DNA of 64,000 nt from Pseudocitrobacter corydidari. GTDB lineage: Bacteria; Pseudomonadota; Gammaproteobacteria; Enterobacterales; Enterobacteriaceae. Below, in pieces: positions 1 through 7,876 of this stretch. The stretch is taken from NCBI RefSeq assembly GCF_021172065.1, contig NZ_CP087880.1, forward strand, positions 3,200,583 through 3,264,582. The letters are read 5' to 3'. Position numbers and translations under genes: made by a program. Within the stretch, counting starts at the first letter, position 1, and every line of letters starts with the position of its first letter. The notes under the pieces were generated by a model, which searched no databases, was not told where the DNA came from, and saw only the letters and a program-made list of their open reading frames with translations.

Positions 1-2
1 AA

Positions 3-851
3 TACGATGAAAGTCTGGGTACGGATGATGTGCATTATCAGTCATTTGCGCGGATGGCGGCTTTCTTTGGCCGCGATATGCAGGCTCATCGCCACGAACA
101 CTATTTCCAGATGCATTTCCTGCTGACCGGGCAGATCGAGCTTCAGCTTGACGATCATCGCTACTCAGTAGAAGCGCCGCTGTTTGTGCTGACGCCACCG
201 TCGGTACCGCACGCGTTTATCACCGAATCAGACGCTGACGGGCATGTGCTGACGGTGCATGAGGATCTTATCTGGCCGCTGCTGGAGGTGCTTTATCCCG
301 GCACGCGGGAAACCTTCGGTCTGCCGGGGATCTGCCTGTCGCTGGCTGATAAACCGGATGAACTGGCGGCGCTGGAACATTACTGGCGGCTGATCGAACG
401 GGAGTCGGTTGAGCAACTGCCGGGGCGCGAACATACCCTCACGCTGTTGGCGCAGGCGGTGTTTACTCTGCTGCTGCGTAATGCCCGCCTCGACGACCAC
501 GCCGCCAGCGGTATGCGCGGCGAGCTAAAACTGTTCCAGCGCTTCAACCTGATGATCGACAGCCACTTCCACCAGCACTGGACGGTACCGGATTACGCCT
601 GCGAGCTGCACATCACCGAATCCCGGCTCACCGATATCTGCCGCCGCTTCGCCAACCGCCCGCCGAAACGGCTGATTTTCGACAGGCAACTGCGCGAGGC
701 CAAGCGGCTACTGCTGTTCTCTGACAGCGCGGTAAACAACATCGCCTGGCAACTGGGATTTAAAGATCCCGCCTACTTCGCGCGATTTTTCAACCGGTTG
801 GTGGGATGTTCGCCCAGCGTTTACCGGGCGAGGAAAGTGCCGGTATCGTGA
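3..851 (+). CDS. hpaA: 4-hydroxyphenylacetate catabolism regulator HpaA, 5' truncated by window edge
   Basis: AraC/XylS-family activator of the hpaBC monooxygenase genes that follow. The open frame is already running at base 3 and reads YDESLGTDDVHYQS before an internal GTG at 30. E. coli HpaA has a similar sequence there, so the true start lies upstream of the window. An N-terminal cupin-like sensor half contains His-rich stretches (HRHEHYFQMHF). The last ~100 residues form the double helix-turn-helix, ending in the typical AWQLGFKDPAYFARFFNRLVG signature. In the family the N-terminal half binds the aromatic effector. Identification rests on close recall of HpaA and on synteny with hpaB and hpaC. 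Confidence 0.93.
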   Translation, partial: YDESLGTDDVHYQSFARMAAFFGRDMQAHRHEHYFQMHFLLTGQIELQLDDHRYSVEAPLFVLTPPSVPHAFITESDADGHVLTVHEDLIWPLLEVLYPGTRETFGLPGICLSLADKPDELAALEHYWRLIERESVEQLPGREHTLTLLAQAVFTLLLRNARLDDHAASGMRGELKLFQRFNLMIDSHFHQHWTVPDYACELHITESRLTDICRRFANRPPKRLIFDRQLREAKRLLLFSDSAVNNIAWQLGFKDPAYFARFFNRLVGCSPSVYRARKVPVS

Positions 852-870
852 GGCTTGCCGAAGGAATACA

Positions 871-902
871 TGTAGGGCGGGTAAGCGCAGCGCCACCCGC
901 CA
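871..902. repeat. REP element
   Basis: Single palindromic repetitive extragenic sequence just after hpaA: GGCGGGT, then a short loop, then ACCCGCC. It is the usual enterobacterial REP hairpin and may protect the hpaA transcript 3' end. Confidence 0.75.
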
Positions 903-1029
903 AATCCTACACCGATCACAAAACCCTCACCTCCCCGAAAAGTACCCGCCATTGACCCAAAAGTCTCTTCACGAATACCGGTCTAACCGCTTCAATTAAA
1001 CAACAAAAACAAAACACAAATTTAACATT

Positions 1030-1060
1030 AAAGCCAGTAGCGCCCATTGGCGCTGGCTTT
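1030..1060 (+). promoter_or_regulatory. hairpin in the hpaB 5' leader
   Basis: AAAGCC (1030-1035) and AGCGCC (1039-1044) pair with GGCGCT (1049-1054) and GGCTTT (1055-1060). This gives a 12-bp stem with a 3-nt bulge and a 4-nt loop. It sits 30 bp before the hpaB ATG and just upstream of its ribosome site. The stem ends in TTT, so it could act as a leader attenuator or an mRNA-stability element. The function is inferred only. Confidence 0.4.
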
Positions 1061-1089
1061 CCATCCGATTACAAAAAGAGAGTCTGATT

Positions 1090-2652
1090 ATGAAACCTGA
1101 AGATTTCCGCGCCAGTACCCAGCGTCCGTTTACCGGTGAAGAGTACCTGAAGAGTTTGCAGGATGGCCGTGAAATATACATCTACGGCGAGCGCGTGAAA
1201 GATGTCACCACTCATCCGGCGTTCCGTAACGCGGCGGCGTCCGTCGCACAGCTGTACGATGCGCTGCACAAACCAGAGATGCAGGATTCCCTGTGCTGGA
1301 ACACCGACACCGGCAGTGGCGGCTACACCCACAAGTTTTTCCGCGTGGCGAAAAGCCCGGACGACCTGCGCCAGCAGCGCGACGCCATTGCCGAGTGGTC
1401 ACGCCTGAGCTACGGTTGGATGGGTCGCACGCCGGATTACAAAGCCGCTTTCGGCTGTGCGCTGGGCGCCAACCCAGGCTTCTACGGCCAGTTTGAGCAA
1501 AACGCCCGCAACTGGTACTCGCGCATTCAGGAAACCGGCCTGTACTTCAATCACGCTATCGTTAACCCGCCGATCGATCGCCATTTACCGACCGATCAGG
1601 TGAAAGACGTCTACATCAAGCTGGAAAAAGAGACCGATGCCGGGATCGTGGTCAGCGGCGCAAAAGTGGTTGCCACCAACTCCGCGCTGACCCACTACAA
1701 CATGATTGGCTTCGGCTCAGCACAGGTGATGGGCGAAAACCCGGACTTCGCGCTGATGTTCGTCGCGCCGATGGACGCCGATGGCGTGAAGCTTATCTCC
1801 CGCGCGTCCTATGAAATGGTCGCAGGTGCAACCGGCTCCCCGTACGACTACCCGCTCTCCAGCCGCTTCGATGAGAATGATGCGATCCTGGTGATGGATA
1901 ACGTGCTGATCCCATGGGAGAACGTGCTGATCTACCGCGATTTCGATCGCTGCCGTCGCTGGACGATGGAAGGCGGCTTCGCCCGTATGTATCCGTTGCA
2001 GGCCTGTGTGCGCCTGGCGGTGAAGCTCGACTTTATTACCGCGCTGCTGAAAAAATCCCTCGAATGTACCGGCACGCTGGAGTTCCGTGGGGTGCAGGCG
2101 GACCTCGGGGAAGTGGTGGCCTGGCGCAACACCTTCTGGGCGCTGAGCGATTCCATGTGTTCGGAAGCCACACCGTGGGTGAACGGCGCGTATCTGCCGG
2201 ATCACGCCGCACTGCAAACCTACCGCGTCATGGCTCCGATGGCCTACGCGAAAATCAAAAATATTATTGAGCGCAACGTCACCAGCGGGCTGATCTACCT
2301 GCCGTCGAGCGCGCGCGATCTGAATAACCCGCAGATCGACCAGTACCTGGCGAAATACGTGCGCGGATCGAACGGTATGGATCACGTTCAGCGCATCAAG
2401 ATCCTCAAACTGATGTGGGATGCCATCGGCAGCGAGTTCGGCGGGCGGCATGAGCTTTACGAGATCAACTATTCCGGCAGCCAGGATGAGATTCGCCTGC
2501 AATGTCTGCGTCAGGCGCAGACCTCCGGCAACATGGACAAAATGATGGCGATGGTCGACCGCTGCCTTTCCGAGTACGACCAACATGGCTGGACCGTGCC
2601 GCACCTGCACAACAACGCTGATATCAACATGTTAGACAAGCTGCTGAAGTAA
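1090..2652 (+). CDS. hpaB: 4-hydroxyphenylacetate 3-monooxygenase, oxygenase subunit
   Basis: FADH2-using monooxygenase that hydroxylates 4-hydroxyphenylacetate to 3,4-dihydroxyphenylacetate, the first step of homoprotocatechuate catabolism. At 520 residues it equals the length of E. coli HpaB. It begins MKPEDFRASTQRPFTGEEYL and shows acyl-CoA-dehydrogenase-like flavin-binding segments such as SRASYEMVAGATGSPYDYPLSSRFDENDAI in the middle. AAAAAGAGAG precedes the ATG as a ribosome site. hpaC follows after 17 bp, so the two-component enzyme is made from one transcript. The upstream regulator HpaA and the hairpin at 1030-1060 are the likely controls. Confidence 0.97.
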   Translation: MKPEDFRASTQRPFTGEEYLKSLQDGREIYIYGERVKDVTTHPAFRNAAASVAQLYDALHKPEMQDSLCWNTDTGSGGYTHKFFRVAKSPDDLRQQRDAIAEWSRLSYGWMGRTPDYKAAFGCALGANPGFYGQFEQNARNWYSRIQETGLYFNHAIVNPPIDRHLPTDQVKDVYIKLEKETDAGIVVSGAKVVATNSALTHYNMIGFGSAQVMGENPDFALMFVAPMDADGVKLISRASYEMVAGATGSPYDYPLSSRFDENDAILVMDNVLIPWENVLIYRDFDRCRRWTMEGGFARMYPLQACVRLAVKLDFITALLKKSLECTGTLEFRGVQADLGEVVAWRNTFWALSDSMCSEATPWVNGAYLPDHAALQTYRVMAPMAYAKIKNIIERNVTSGLIYLPSSARDLNNPQIDQYLAKYVRGSNGMDHVQRIKILKLMWDAIGSEFGGRHELYEINYSGSQDEIRLQCLRQAQTSGNMDKMMAMVDRCLSEYDQHGWTVPHLHNNADINMLDKLLK

Positions 2653-2669
2653 CGCAGCAGGAGACCACC

Positions 2670-3182
2670 ATGCAAGTAGATGAACAACGTTTACGCTTTC
2701 GCGATGCTATGTCCAGCCTGTCGGCGGCGGTGAATATCGTTACCACCGAAGGCGAGGCGGGTCGCTGTGGGATAACCGCTACCGCCGTGTGCTCGGTTAC
2801 CGATACGCCGCCATCGGTGATGGTGTGTATCAACGCCAACAGCGCCATGAACCCGGTATTTCAGGGCAACGGTAAGCTGTGCGTCAACGTCCTCAACCAC
2901 GAACAGGAGCTGATGGCGCGCCACTTTGCCGGGATGACGGGCATGGCGATGGAAGAGCGCTTTACCCTCTCCTGCTGGCAAAAAGGGCCGCTGGCGCAAC
3001 CGGTGCTGAAGGGCGCGCTGGCAAGCCTGGAAGGCGAAATAAGCCAGGTGCAGACCATCGGCACGCATCTGGTGTATCTGGTGGAGATCAAGCACATTAT
3101 CCTCAGCGATGAGGGGCATGGGCTGATTTACTTCAAGCGCCGTTTTCATCCGGTGATGATGGAGATGGAGATGGCGGTGTAA
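2670..3182 (+). CDS. hpaC: 4-hydroxyphenylacetate 3-monooxygenase, NADH:flavin reductase subunit
   Basis: Small flavin reductase that supplies FADH2 to HpaB by diffusion. It has 170 residues, the family length. It carries the flavin-reductase-like split-barrel pattern: SSLSAAVNIVTTEGEAGRCG, then TATAVCSVTDTPPSVMVCIN near residues 32-55, and a C-terminal HVYLVEIKHI-like strand followed by YFKRRFH. AGCAGGAG lies 8 bp before the ATG. It is cotranscribed with hpaB, and the cluster ends here at a BIME. Confidence 0.97.
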   Translation: MQVDEQRLRFRDAMSSLSAAVNIVTTEGEAGRCGITATAVCSVTDTPPSVMVCINANSAMNPVFQGNGKLCVNVLNHEQELMARHFAGMTGMAMEERFTLSCWQKGPLAQPVLKGALASLEGEISQVQTIGTHLVYLVEIKHIILSDEGHGLIYFKRRFHPVMMEMEMAV

Positions 3183-3194
3183 AACCGCCATTGT

Positions 3195-3265
3195 TGTCGG
3201 ATGCGCTGCGCTTATCCGACCTACGCGATCGGTAGGCCGGATAAGGCGCAGCCGCCATCCGGCAA
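3195..3265. repeat. BIME (two inverted REP units)
   Basis: Two REP palindromes in opposite orientation: TGTCGGATGCGCTGCGC..., then GGCCGGATAAGGCGCAGCC...CATCCGGC. They lie between hpaC and the btsT promoter and probably form the 3' end structure of the hpaBC mRNA. Confidence 0.85.
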
Positions 3266-3291
3266 CTGCATAAATGCACGCAATAAAATCT

Positions 3292-3307
3292 TGTGATCTC
3301 AATCACA
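3292..3307 (+). promoter_or_regulatory. CRP binding site upstream of btsT
   Basis: TGTGATCTCAATCACA is a full match to both half-sites of the CRP consensus TGTGA-N6-TCACA. It is centred about 220 bp before the btsT ATG. E. coli btsT (yjiY) is known to depend on cAMP-CRP together with the BtsS/BtsR two-component system. Confidence 0.8.
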
Positions 3308-3316
3308 TATTCCCCA

Positions 3317-3383
3317 CCCGCTCACTTCTTACCCAACCGCTCACCTCCACACACAACCGCTTAACCCCCCATACAACCACTCA
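3317..3383 (+). promoter_or_regulatory. four BtsR-type direct repeats
   Basis: Direct repeats of ACC(G/A)CT(C/T)A occur at 3336-3343 (ACCGCTCA), 3356-3363 (ACCGCTTA) and 3376-3383 (ACCACTCA), exactly 20 bp apart. A slightly degenerate fourth copy, CCCGCTCA, is at 3317-3324. The motif matches the published BtsR (YehT) recognition sequence as I recall it. Spacing of two helical turns puts all copies on one DNA face, between the CRP site and btsT. Confidence 0.7.
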
Positions 3384-3518
3384 CGACTTTACCCAACTTT
3401 ACGCGCGTGAATCTCTGGCAAGATGCTCATCAGCATAGCAGTCATACCTCCTCACTCATTAAACACAAAACCCATACAGCTTCGGCTCATTATTAATCTT
3501 AAAAAACCAGGTTTTACT

Positions 3519-5669
3519 ATGGATACCAAAAAGTTATTCAAGCACATACCCTGGGTGATTCTTGGAATCATCGGCGCGTTTTGCCTGTCAGTTGTGGCAT
3601 TACGTCGGGGAGAACACGTTAGCGCCCTGTGGATCGTGGTCGCGGCGGTTTCTGTTTATCTGGTGGCGTATCGCTACTACAGCCTCTACATCGCCCAGAA
3701 GGTGATGAAACTCGACCCAACGCGTGCGACGCCGGCGGTCATTAACAACGATGGCCTGAACTACGTGCCGACCAACCGCTACGTGCTGTTCGGCCACCAC
3801 TTCGCCGCTATCGCAGGCGCGGGCCCGCTGGTTGGGCCGGTACTGGCCGCCCAGATGGGTTACCTGCCCGGTACCCTGTGGCTGCTGGCGGGCGTAGTGC
3901 TTGCCGGTGCGGTGCAGGACTTTATGGTGCTGTTTATCTCCACGCGCCGTAACGGTTCTTCGCTGGGCGAGATGGTCAAAGAAGAGATGGGCCGCGTGCC
4001 GGGCTCTATCGCCCTGTTCGGCTGCTTCCTGATTATGATCATCATCCTGGCGGTGCTGGCGCTGATCGTGGTGAAAGCCCTGGCCGAAAGCCCGTGGGGT
4101 GTGTTCACCGTCTGCTCGACCGTGCCGATTGCGCTGTTTATGGGTATTTACATGCGCTTTATTCGCCCAGGCCGCGTGGGGGAAGTCTCCGTTATCGGTA
4201 TCGTGCTGCTGGTTGCTTCCATCTGGTTCGGTGGCGTCATCGCTCACGACCCGTACTGGGGCCCGGCGCTGACCTTTAAAGACACCACCATCACCTTCAC
4301 GCTGATTGGTTATGCCTTTATCTCCGCTCTGCTGCCGGTTTGGTTGATTCTGGCACCGCGCGACTACCTCGCCACCTTCCTGAAAATCGGCGTTATCGTT
4401 GGCCTGGCAATTGGCATCGTGATCCTCAACCCGGATCTGAAAATGCCAGCCGTTACTCAGTACATCGACGGTACCGGCCCGCTATGGAAAGGTGCTCTGT
4501 TCCCGTTCCTGTTTATCACCATCGCCTGTGGCGCGGTATCTGGCTTCCATGCGCTGATCTCCTCCGGCACCACGCCGAAGCTGCTCGCCTGTGAAACCGA
4601 CGCACGTTTCATCGGTTATGGCGCAATGCTGATGGAGTCCTTCGTGGCGATTATGGCGCTGGTTGCAGCATCCATTATCGAACCGGGCCTCTACTTCGCG
4701 ATGAACACCCCGCCTGCTGGCCTTGGCATCACCATGCCGAACCTGCACGAAATGGGCGGTGAAAACGCGGCCATGATTGCGGCGCAGCTGAAAGAAGTGA
4801 CCATTCATGCGGCGGCAACGGTCAGTTCCTGGGGCTTCGTGATTTCGCCGGAAGAGATTCTGCAAACCGCGAAAGATATCGGTGAACCGTCTGTTCTGAA
4901 CCGTGCCGGTGGCGCACCAACCCTGGCGGTCGGTATCGCACACGTGTTCCACAAAGTGCTGCCGTGGGCGGACATGGGCTTCTGGTACCACTTCGGTATT
5001 CTGTTTGAAGCGCTGTTTATCCTCACCGCGCTGGATGCCGGTACCCGTGCGGGCCGCTTCATGTTGCAGGACTTGCTGGGCAACTTCATTCCGTTCCTGA
5101 AGAAAACCGATTCTCTGGTAGCAGGTGTTGTGGCGACCGCAGGTTGTGTAGGCCTGTGGGGCTACCTGCTGTATCAGGGCGTTGTCGACCCGCTGGGCGG
5201 CGTGAAGAGCCTGTGGCCGCTGTTCGGTATCTCTAACCAGATGCTGGCCGCTGTGGCGCTGGTCCTCGGCACGGTTATCCTCGTGAAGATGAAACGCAGC
5301 AAATATGTCTGGGTTACCATCATCCCGGCATTCTGGCTGCTGGTCTGCACCACCTGGGCGCTGGGTCTGAAACTGTTCAGCACCAACCCGCAGATGGAAG
5401 GCTTCTTCTACATGGCGAGCCAGTACAAAGCGAAAATTGCCGCAGGTGGTGAACTGACGGCGCAGCAAATCGCCAACATGAACCACATCGTTATCAACAA
5501 CTACACCAACGCAGGCCTGAGTATTCTGTTCCTGGTGGTGGTGTACAGCATCATCTTCTACGGTTTCAAAACCTGGATGCAGGTGCGCAATAACGAAGAA
5601 CGCTCCGACAAAGAAACACCTTATGTTCCTGTGCCGGAAGGCGGCGTGAAGACCTCTTCACACCATTAA
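3519..5669 (+). CDS. btsT: pyruvate/H+ symporter BtsT (CstA family)
   Basis: High-affinity inner-membrane pyruvate importer. The protein has 716 residues from MDTKKLFKHIPWVI, the same length and start as E. coli YjiY/BtsT. The frame is open from 3423, but the earlier start has no family support. There are about 16-18 hydrophobic segments. Conserved CstA features include GHHFAAIAGAGPLVGPVLAAQMG near residues 87-110 and VSGFHALISSGTTPKLL near 345-361. Expression is expected from the CRP site and BtsR repeats upstream, responding to extracellular pyruvate and nutrient limitation. yjiX and yjiA follow, as in E. coli. Confidence 0.96.
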   Translation: MDTKKLFKHIPWVILGIIGAFCLSVVALRRGEHVSALWIVVAAVSVYLVAYRYYSLYIAQKVMKLDPTRATPAVINNDGLNYVPTNRYVLFGHHFAAIAGAGPLVGPVLAAQMGYLPGTLWLLAGVVLAGAVQDFMVLFISTRRNGSSLGEMVKEEMGRVPGSIALFGCFLIMIIILAVLALIVVKALAESPWGVFTVCSTVPIALFMGIYMRFIRPGRVGEVSVIGIVLLVASIWFGGVIAHDPYWGPALTFKDTTITFTLIGYAFISALLPVWLILAPRDYLATFLKIGVIVGLAIGIVILNPDLKMPAVTQYIDGTGPLWKGALFPFLFITIACGAVSGFHALISSGTTPKLLACETDARFIGYGAMLMESFVAIMALVAASIIEPGLYFAMNTPPAGLGITMPNLHEMGGENAAMIAAQLKEVTIHAAATVSSWGFVISPEEILQTAKDIGEPSVLNRAGGAPTLAVGIAHVFHKVLPWADMGFWYHFGILFEALFILTALDAGTRAGRFMLQDLLGNFIPFLKKTDSLVAGVVATAGCVGLWGYLLYQGVVDPLGGVKSLWPLFGISNQMLAAVALVLGTVILVKMKRSKYVWVTIIPAFWLLVCTTWALGLKLFSTNPQMEGFFYMASQYKAKIAAGGELTAQQIANMNHIVINNYTNAGLSILFLVVVYSIIFYGFKTWMQVRNNEERSDKETPYVPVPEGGVKTSSHH

Positions 5670-5674
5670 CAGAT

Positions 5675-5751
5675 TGCCGGATGGCGCTACGCTTATCCGG
5701 CCTACTGTTCCACACGCGTAGGCCGGATAAGGCGCTAGCCGCCATCCGGCA
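5675..5751. repeat. BIME (two inverted REP units)
   Basis: TGCCGGATGGCGCTACGC...TATCCGGCC faces GGCCGGATAAGGCG...CATCCGGCA directly after the btsT stop. It probably marks the end of the abundant btsT message. Confidence 0.85.
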
Positions 5752-5756
5752 TTAGT

Positions 5757-5885
5757 TATATACACAAATCATTCAAGTTGCATCAAGGCGGCAAGGGAGT
5801 GAATCCCCAGGAGCGTACATAAGTACGTGACTGGGGTGAACGAGCGCAGCCAACGCAGAGGCAGCTTGAAGGATGACGTGTATAT
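5757..5885. repeat. ERIC element
   Basis: About 129-bp imperfect palindrome containing the ERIC core GTGAATCCCCAGGAG, then ACATAAGTACGTGACTGGGG, with outer arms TATACAC and GTGTATA. It fills the gap between the btsT BIME and yjiX, so yjiX is probably transcribed through or from inside it. Confidence 0.9.
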
Positions 5886-5897
5886 CTGGATAGCACA

Positions 5898-6101
5898 ATG
5901 TTTGGTAACTTAGGTCAGGCGAAAAAATACCTCGGTCAGGCGGCGAAGATGCTGATTGGCATCCCGGACTACGACAACTACGTCGAACACATGAAAGCCA
6001 CGCATCCGGACAAGCCGTACATGACCTACGAAGAGTTCTTCCGCGAGCGGCAACAGGCGCGCTACGGCGGAGACGGAAAAGGCGGCATGCGCTGCTGTTA
6101 G
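5898..6101 (+). CDS. yjiX: YbdD/YjiX family small protein
   Basis: 67-residue protein with the conserved core [19 protein letters not shown] and [15 protein letters not shown], ending in a Cys pair (MRCC). Family members sit next to CstA-type transporters (YbdD with CstA, YjiX with BtsT), which suggests an accessory role in pyruvate or peptide uptake. The biochemical function is not established. It lies 11 bp before yjiA, so the two are cotranscribed. The ribosome site is weak. Confidence 0.92.
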   Translation: MFGNLGQAKKYLGQAAKMLIGIPDYDNYVEHMKATHPDKPYMTYEEFFRERQQARYGGDGKGGMRCC

Positions 6102-6112
6102 AAGGAGAAAAC

Positions 6113-7069
6113 ATGACCCCGATTGCAGTTACCCTACTTACCGGTTTTCTTGGCGCGGGCAAAACCACCCTGCTGCGCCATATCCTCAACGAACAGCACG
6201 GTTTCAAAATCGCCGTCATTGAGAACGAGTTCGGCGAAGTTTCTGTTGATACCCAGCTTATTGGCGACCGCGCCACGCAAATCAAAACCCTCACCAACGG
6301 CTGTATCTGCTGCTCCCGCGCCAATGAACTGGAAGACGCCCTGCTCGACCTGCTCGACAGCCGCGATCGCGGCGAAATTGAATTCGACCGCCTGGTGATT
6401 GAGTGCACCGGCATGGCCGACCCCGGCCCGATTATTCAGACCTTTTTCTCTCATGACGTCCTGTGCGAGCGCTACCTGCTGGACGGCGTGATTGCGCTGG
6501 TCGACGCAGTTCACGCCAATGAGCAGATGAACCAGTTCACCATCGCCCAGTCGCAAGTTGGCTATGCCGACCGCATCCTGCTGACCAAAACCGACGTCGC
6601 AGGCGACACCGAGAAGCTGCGCGAACGTCTGGCGCGCATCAACGCCCGCGCCCCGATTTACACCGTCGTTCATGGCGATATCGACCTGGCGCAGCTGTTC
6701 AATACCAGCGGCTTTATGCTGGAAGAGAACGTGCTGGCGGGTAAACCGCGCTTCCACTTTATGGCGGATAAGCAGAATGATGTGTCGTCGATTGTGGTGG
6801 AGCTGGATTACCCCGTCGATATCAGCGACGTGTCGCGCGTGATGGAAAACCTGCTGCTACAGTTCGCCGACAAACTGCTGCGCTACAAAGGGATGCTGTG
6901 GATTGACGGCGAGCCGAACCGCCTGCTGTTCCAGGGCGTACAACGCCTTTACAGCGCCGACTGGGACAGGCCGTGGGGTGATGAAACGCCGCAGAGTCAG
7001 TTGGTATTTATTGGGATACAGTTGCCAGAGGAAAAGATTCGGGCGGCGTTTGCAGGGTTGAGGAAGTAG
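6113..7069 (+). CDS. yjiA: CobW-family metal-binding GTPase YjiA
   Basis: G3E-class GTPase of 318 residues. The P-loop GFLGAGKTT is at residues 11-19, the metal-binding CxCC motif (GCICCSR) at 63-69, with ECTGMADP as the switch region and LLTKTD as the nucleotide-specificity motif. The C-terminal CobW domain runs from about 205. E. coli YjiA binds zinc and other metals and hydrolyses GTP slowly; its client protein is unknown. AAGGAG precedes the ATG by 6 bp. It ends at a strong bidirectional terminator shared with brnA. Confidence 0.96.
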   Translation: MTPIAVTLLTGFLGAGKTTLLRHILNEQHGFKIAVIENEFGEVSVDTQLIGDRATQIKTLTNGCICCSRANELEDALLDLLDSRDRGEIEFDRLVIECTGMADPGPIIQTFFSHDVLCERYLLDGVIALVDAVHANEQMNQFTIAQSQVGYADRILLTKTDVAGDTEKLRERLARINARAPIYTVVHGDIDLAQLFNTSGFMLEENVLAGKPRFHFMADKQNDVSSIVVELDYPVDISDVSRVMENLLLQFADKLLRYKGMLWIDGEPNRLLFQGVQRLYSADWDRPWGDETPQSQLVFIGIQLPEEKIRAAFAGLRK

Positions 7070-7081
7070 GGTGGGATTATG

Positions 7082-7112
7082 GGCCGCCACGTGGCGGCCT
7101 GAATTATTTTTT
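7082..7112. terminator. bidirectional terminator between yjiA and brnA
   Basis: Perfect 18-bp palindrome with arms GGCCGCCAC and GTGGCGGCC, followed by TGAATTATTTTTT on the + strand. On the - strand it lies directly after the brnA stop, although its U-tract is weaker in that direction. Confidence 0.75.
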
Positions 7113-7406
7113 GTTCTGATCGCGTAACATCGCTTCACGCAATATCGCATTCAAGCGAGTCTGATAGCCTTTACCTGGGCGTTTTAGCCACTCCATCACA
7201 TCGGCATCAATGCGCACGGAAGCCTGTGTTTTCAATGGCCGGAAAAACTTGCCGCGTTCGGCATCCGACCATTGTTCATCGCCGGAAGCAGGTATGTCGG
7301 TGTAATCAATATCCTCATCGGGTTTATTCGCCAGCGCCTTGAGTTCAGCTTCATGCTGAGAATTGAGTGTGGAGGACGAACCTCGTTTATGTTTAACCAT
7401 GCTCAT
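7104..7406 (-). CDS. brnA: BrnA-family antitoxin
   Basis: 100-residue antitoxin of the BrnT/BrnA type II module. The C-terminal part (QASVRIDADVMEWLKRPGKG, then YQTRLNAILREAM) is the ribbon-helix-helix DNA-binding domain typical of BrnA. In the family BrnA binds BrnT and autoregulates the operon. AGAGAGGA lies 7 bp before the ATG, supporting this start over the Met two codons later. The first 14 bp overlap the end of brnT, so translation is coupled. It is convergent with yjiA. Confidence 0.9.
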   Translation of the reverse strand: MSMVKHKRGSSSTLNSQHEAELKALANKPDEDIDYTDIPASGDEQWSDAERGKFFRPLKTQASVRIDADVMEWLKRPGKGYQTRLNAILREAMLRDQNKK

Positions 7407-7680
7407 AACGATTCCTCTCTTTACGATCTGCCTTTCGTGCGCTGATGATTCGAATCATTTCATTTCCACTTTCGAAACGGATGGTATGCGCGACCAAAAT
7501 AACCACGATGCCGTGTACCAGGCCGATGGTTTGCCAGCGATACTCTCCGTTTTCTACGCGATCCTGTCTTGATAAATGTCGGGGATCGTCAAACACCAAC
7601 ACCGCGTCTTCAAACCGGATGCCATGCTTCACCCGATTGCTTTTGGCCTTGTTTGCATCCCATTCAAACTCCATTGGCAT
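7393..7680 (-). CDS. brnT: BrnT-family ribonuclease toxin
   Basis: 95-residue toxin with the BrnT signature FEWDANKAKSNRVKHGIRFEDAVLVFDDP at residues 4-32 and the C-terminal core HTIRFESGNEMIRIISARKADRKERNRY. BrnT is a RelE-like fold ribonuclease that blocks growth when free of BrnA. The gene comes before its antitoxin, which is normal for this family. AAGGGAAGG lies upstream of the ATG. The operator-like palindrome at 7696-7721 sits in the -10/-35 zone. Confidence 0.92.
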   Translation of the reverse strand: MPMEFEWDANKAKSNRVKHGIRFEDAVLVFDDPRHLSRQDRVENGEYRWQTIGLVHGIVVILVAHTIRFESGNEMIRIISARKADRKERNRYEHG

Positions 7681-7695
7681 TGTAGCCTTCCCTTA

Positions 7696-7721
7696 TTGTA
7701 TACACATAAATGTATATACAA
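7696..7721 (-). promoter_or_regulatory. brnTA operator-like palindrome
   Basis: 26-bp near-perfect inverted repeat, TTGTATACACAT...ATGTATATACAA, with one mismatch per arm plus a non-matching centre. It lies 16-41 bp upstream of the brnT start. Its AT-rich arms could hold a -10 box. Autorepression by BrnA through such a site is expected from family knowledge. Confidence 0.6.
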
Positions 7722-7876
7722 TTATTCTGCAATTATAGCGTCGATGATGGAAATAGCATCACGTTTCGGAGAATCAACCATGAAATTGACAATGAGTGAG
7801 GTGGACTTGATTCATCCAATAGAATTTCTCGCCTGACGTGGCACACTAAGCGCCTCGCTGTCGTTAAGGGATTACC

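Noticed and set aside
1717..2610. 297-codon open frame opposite hpaB
   Set aside because: Antisense to a conserved enzyme gene; no start signal and low-complexity composition.
7363..7836. plus-strand frames across brnA and brnT
   Set aside because: They are antisense to a well-supported toxin-antitoxin pair and lack family features.
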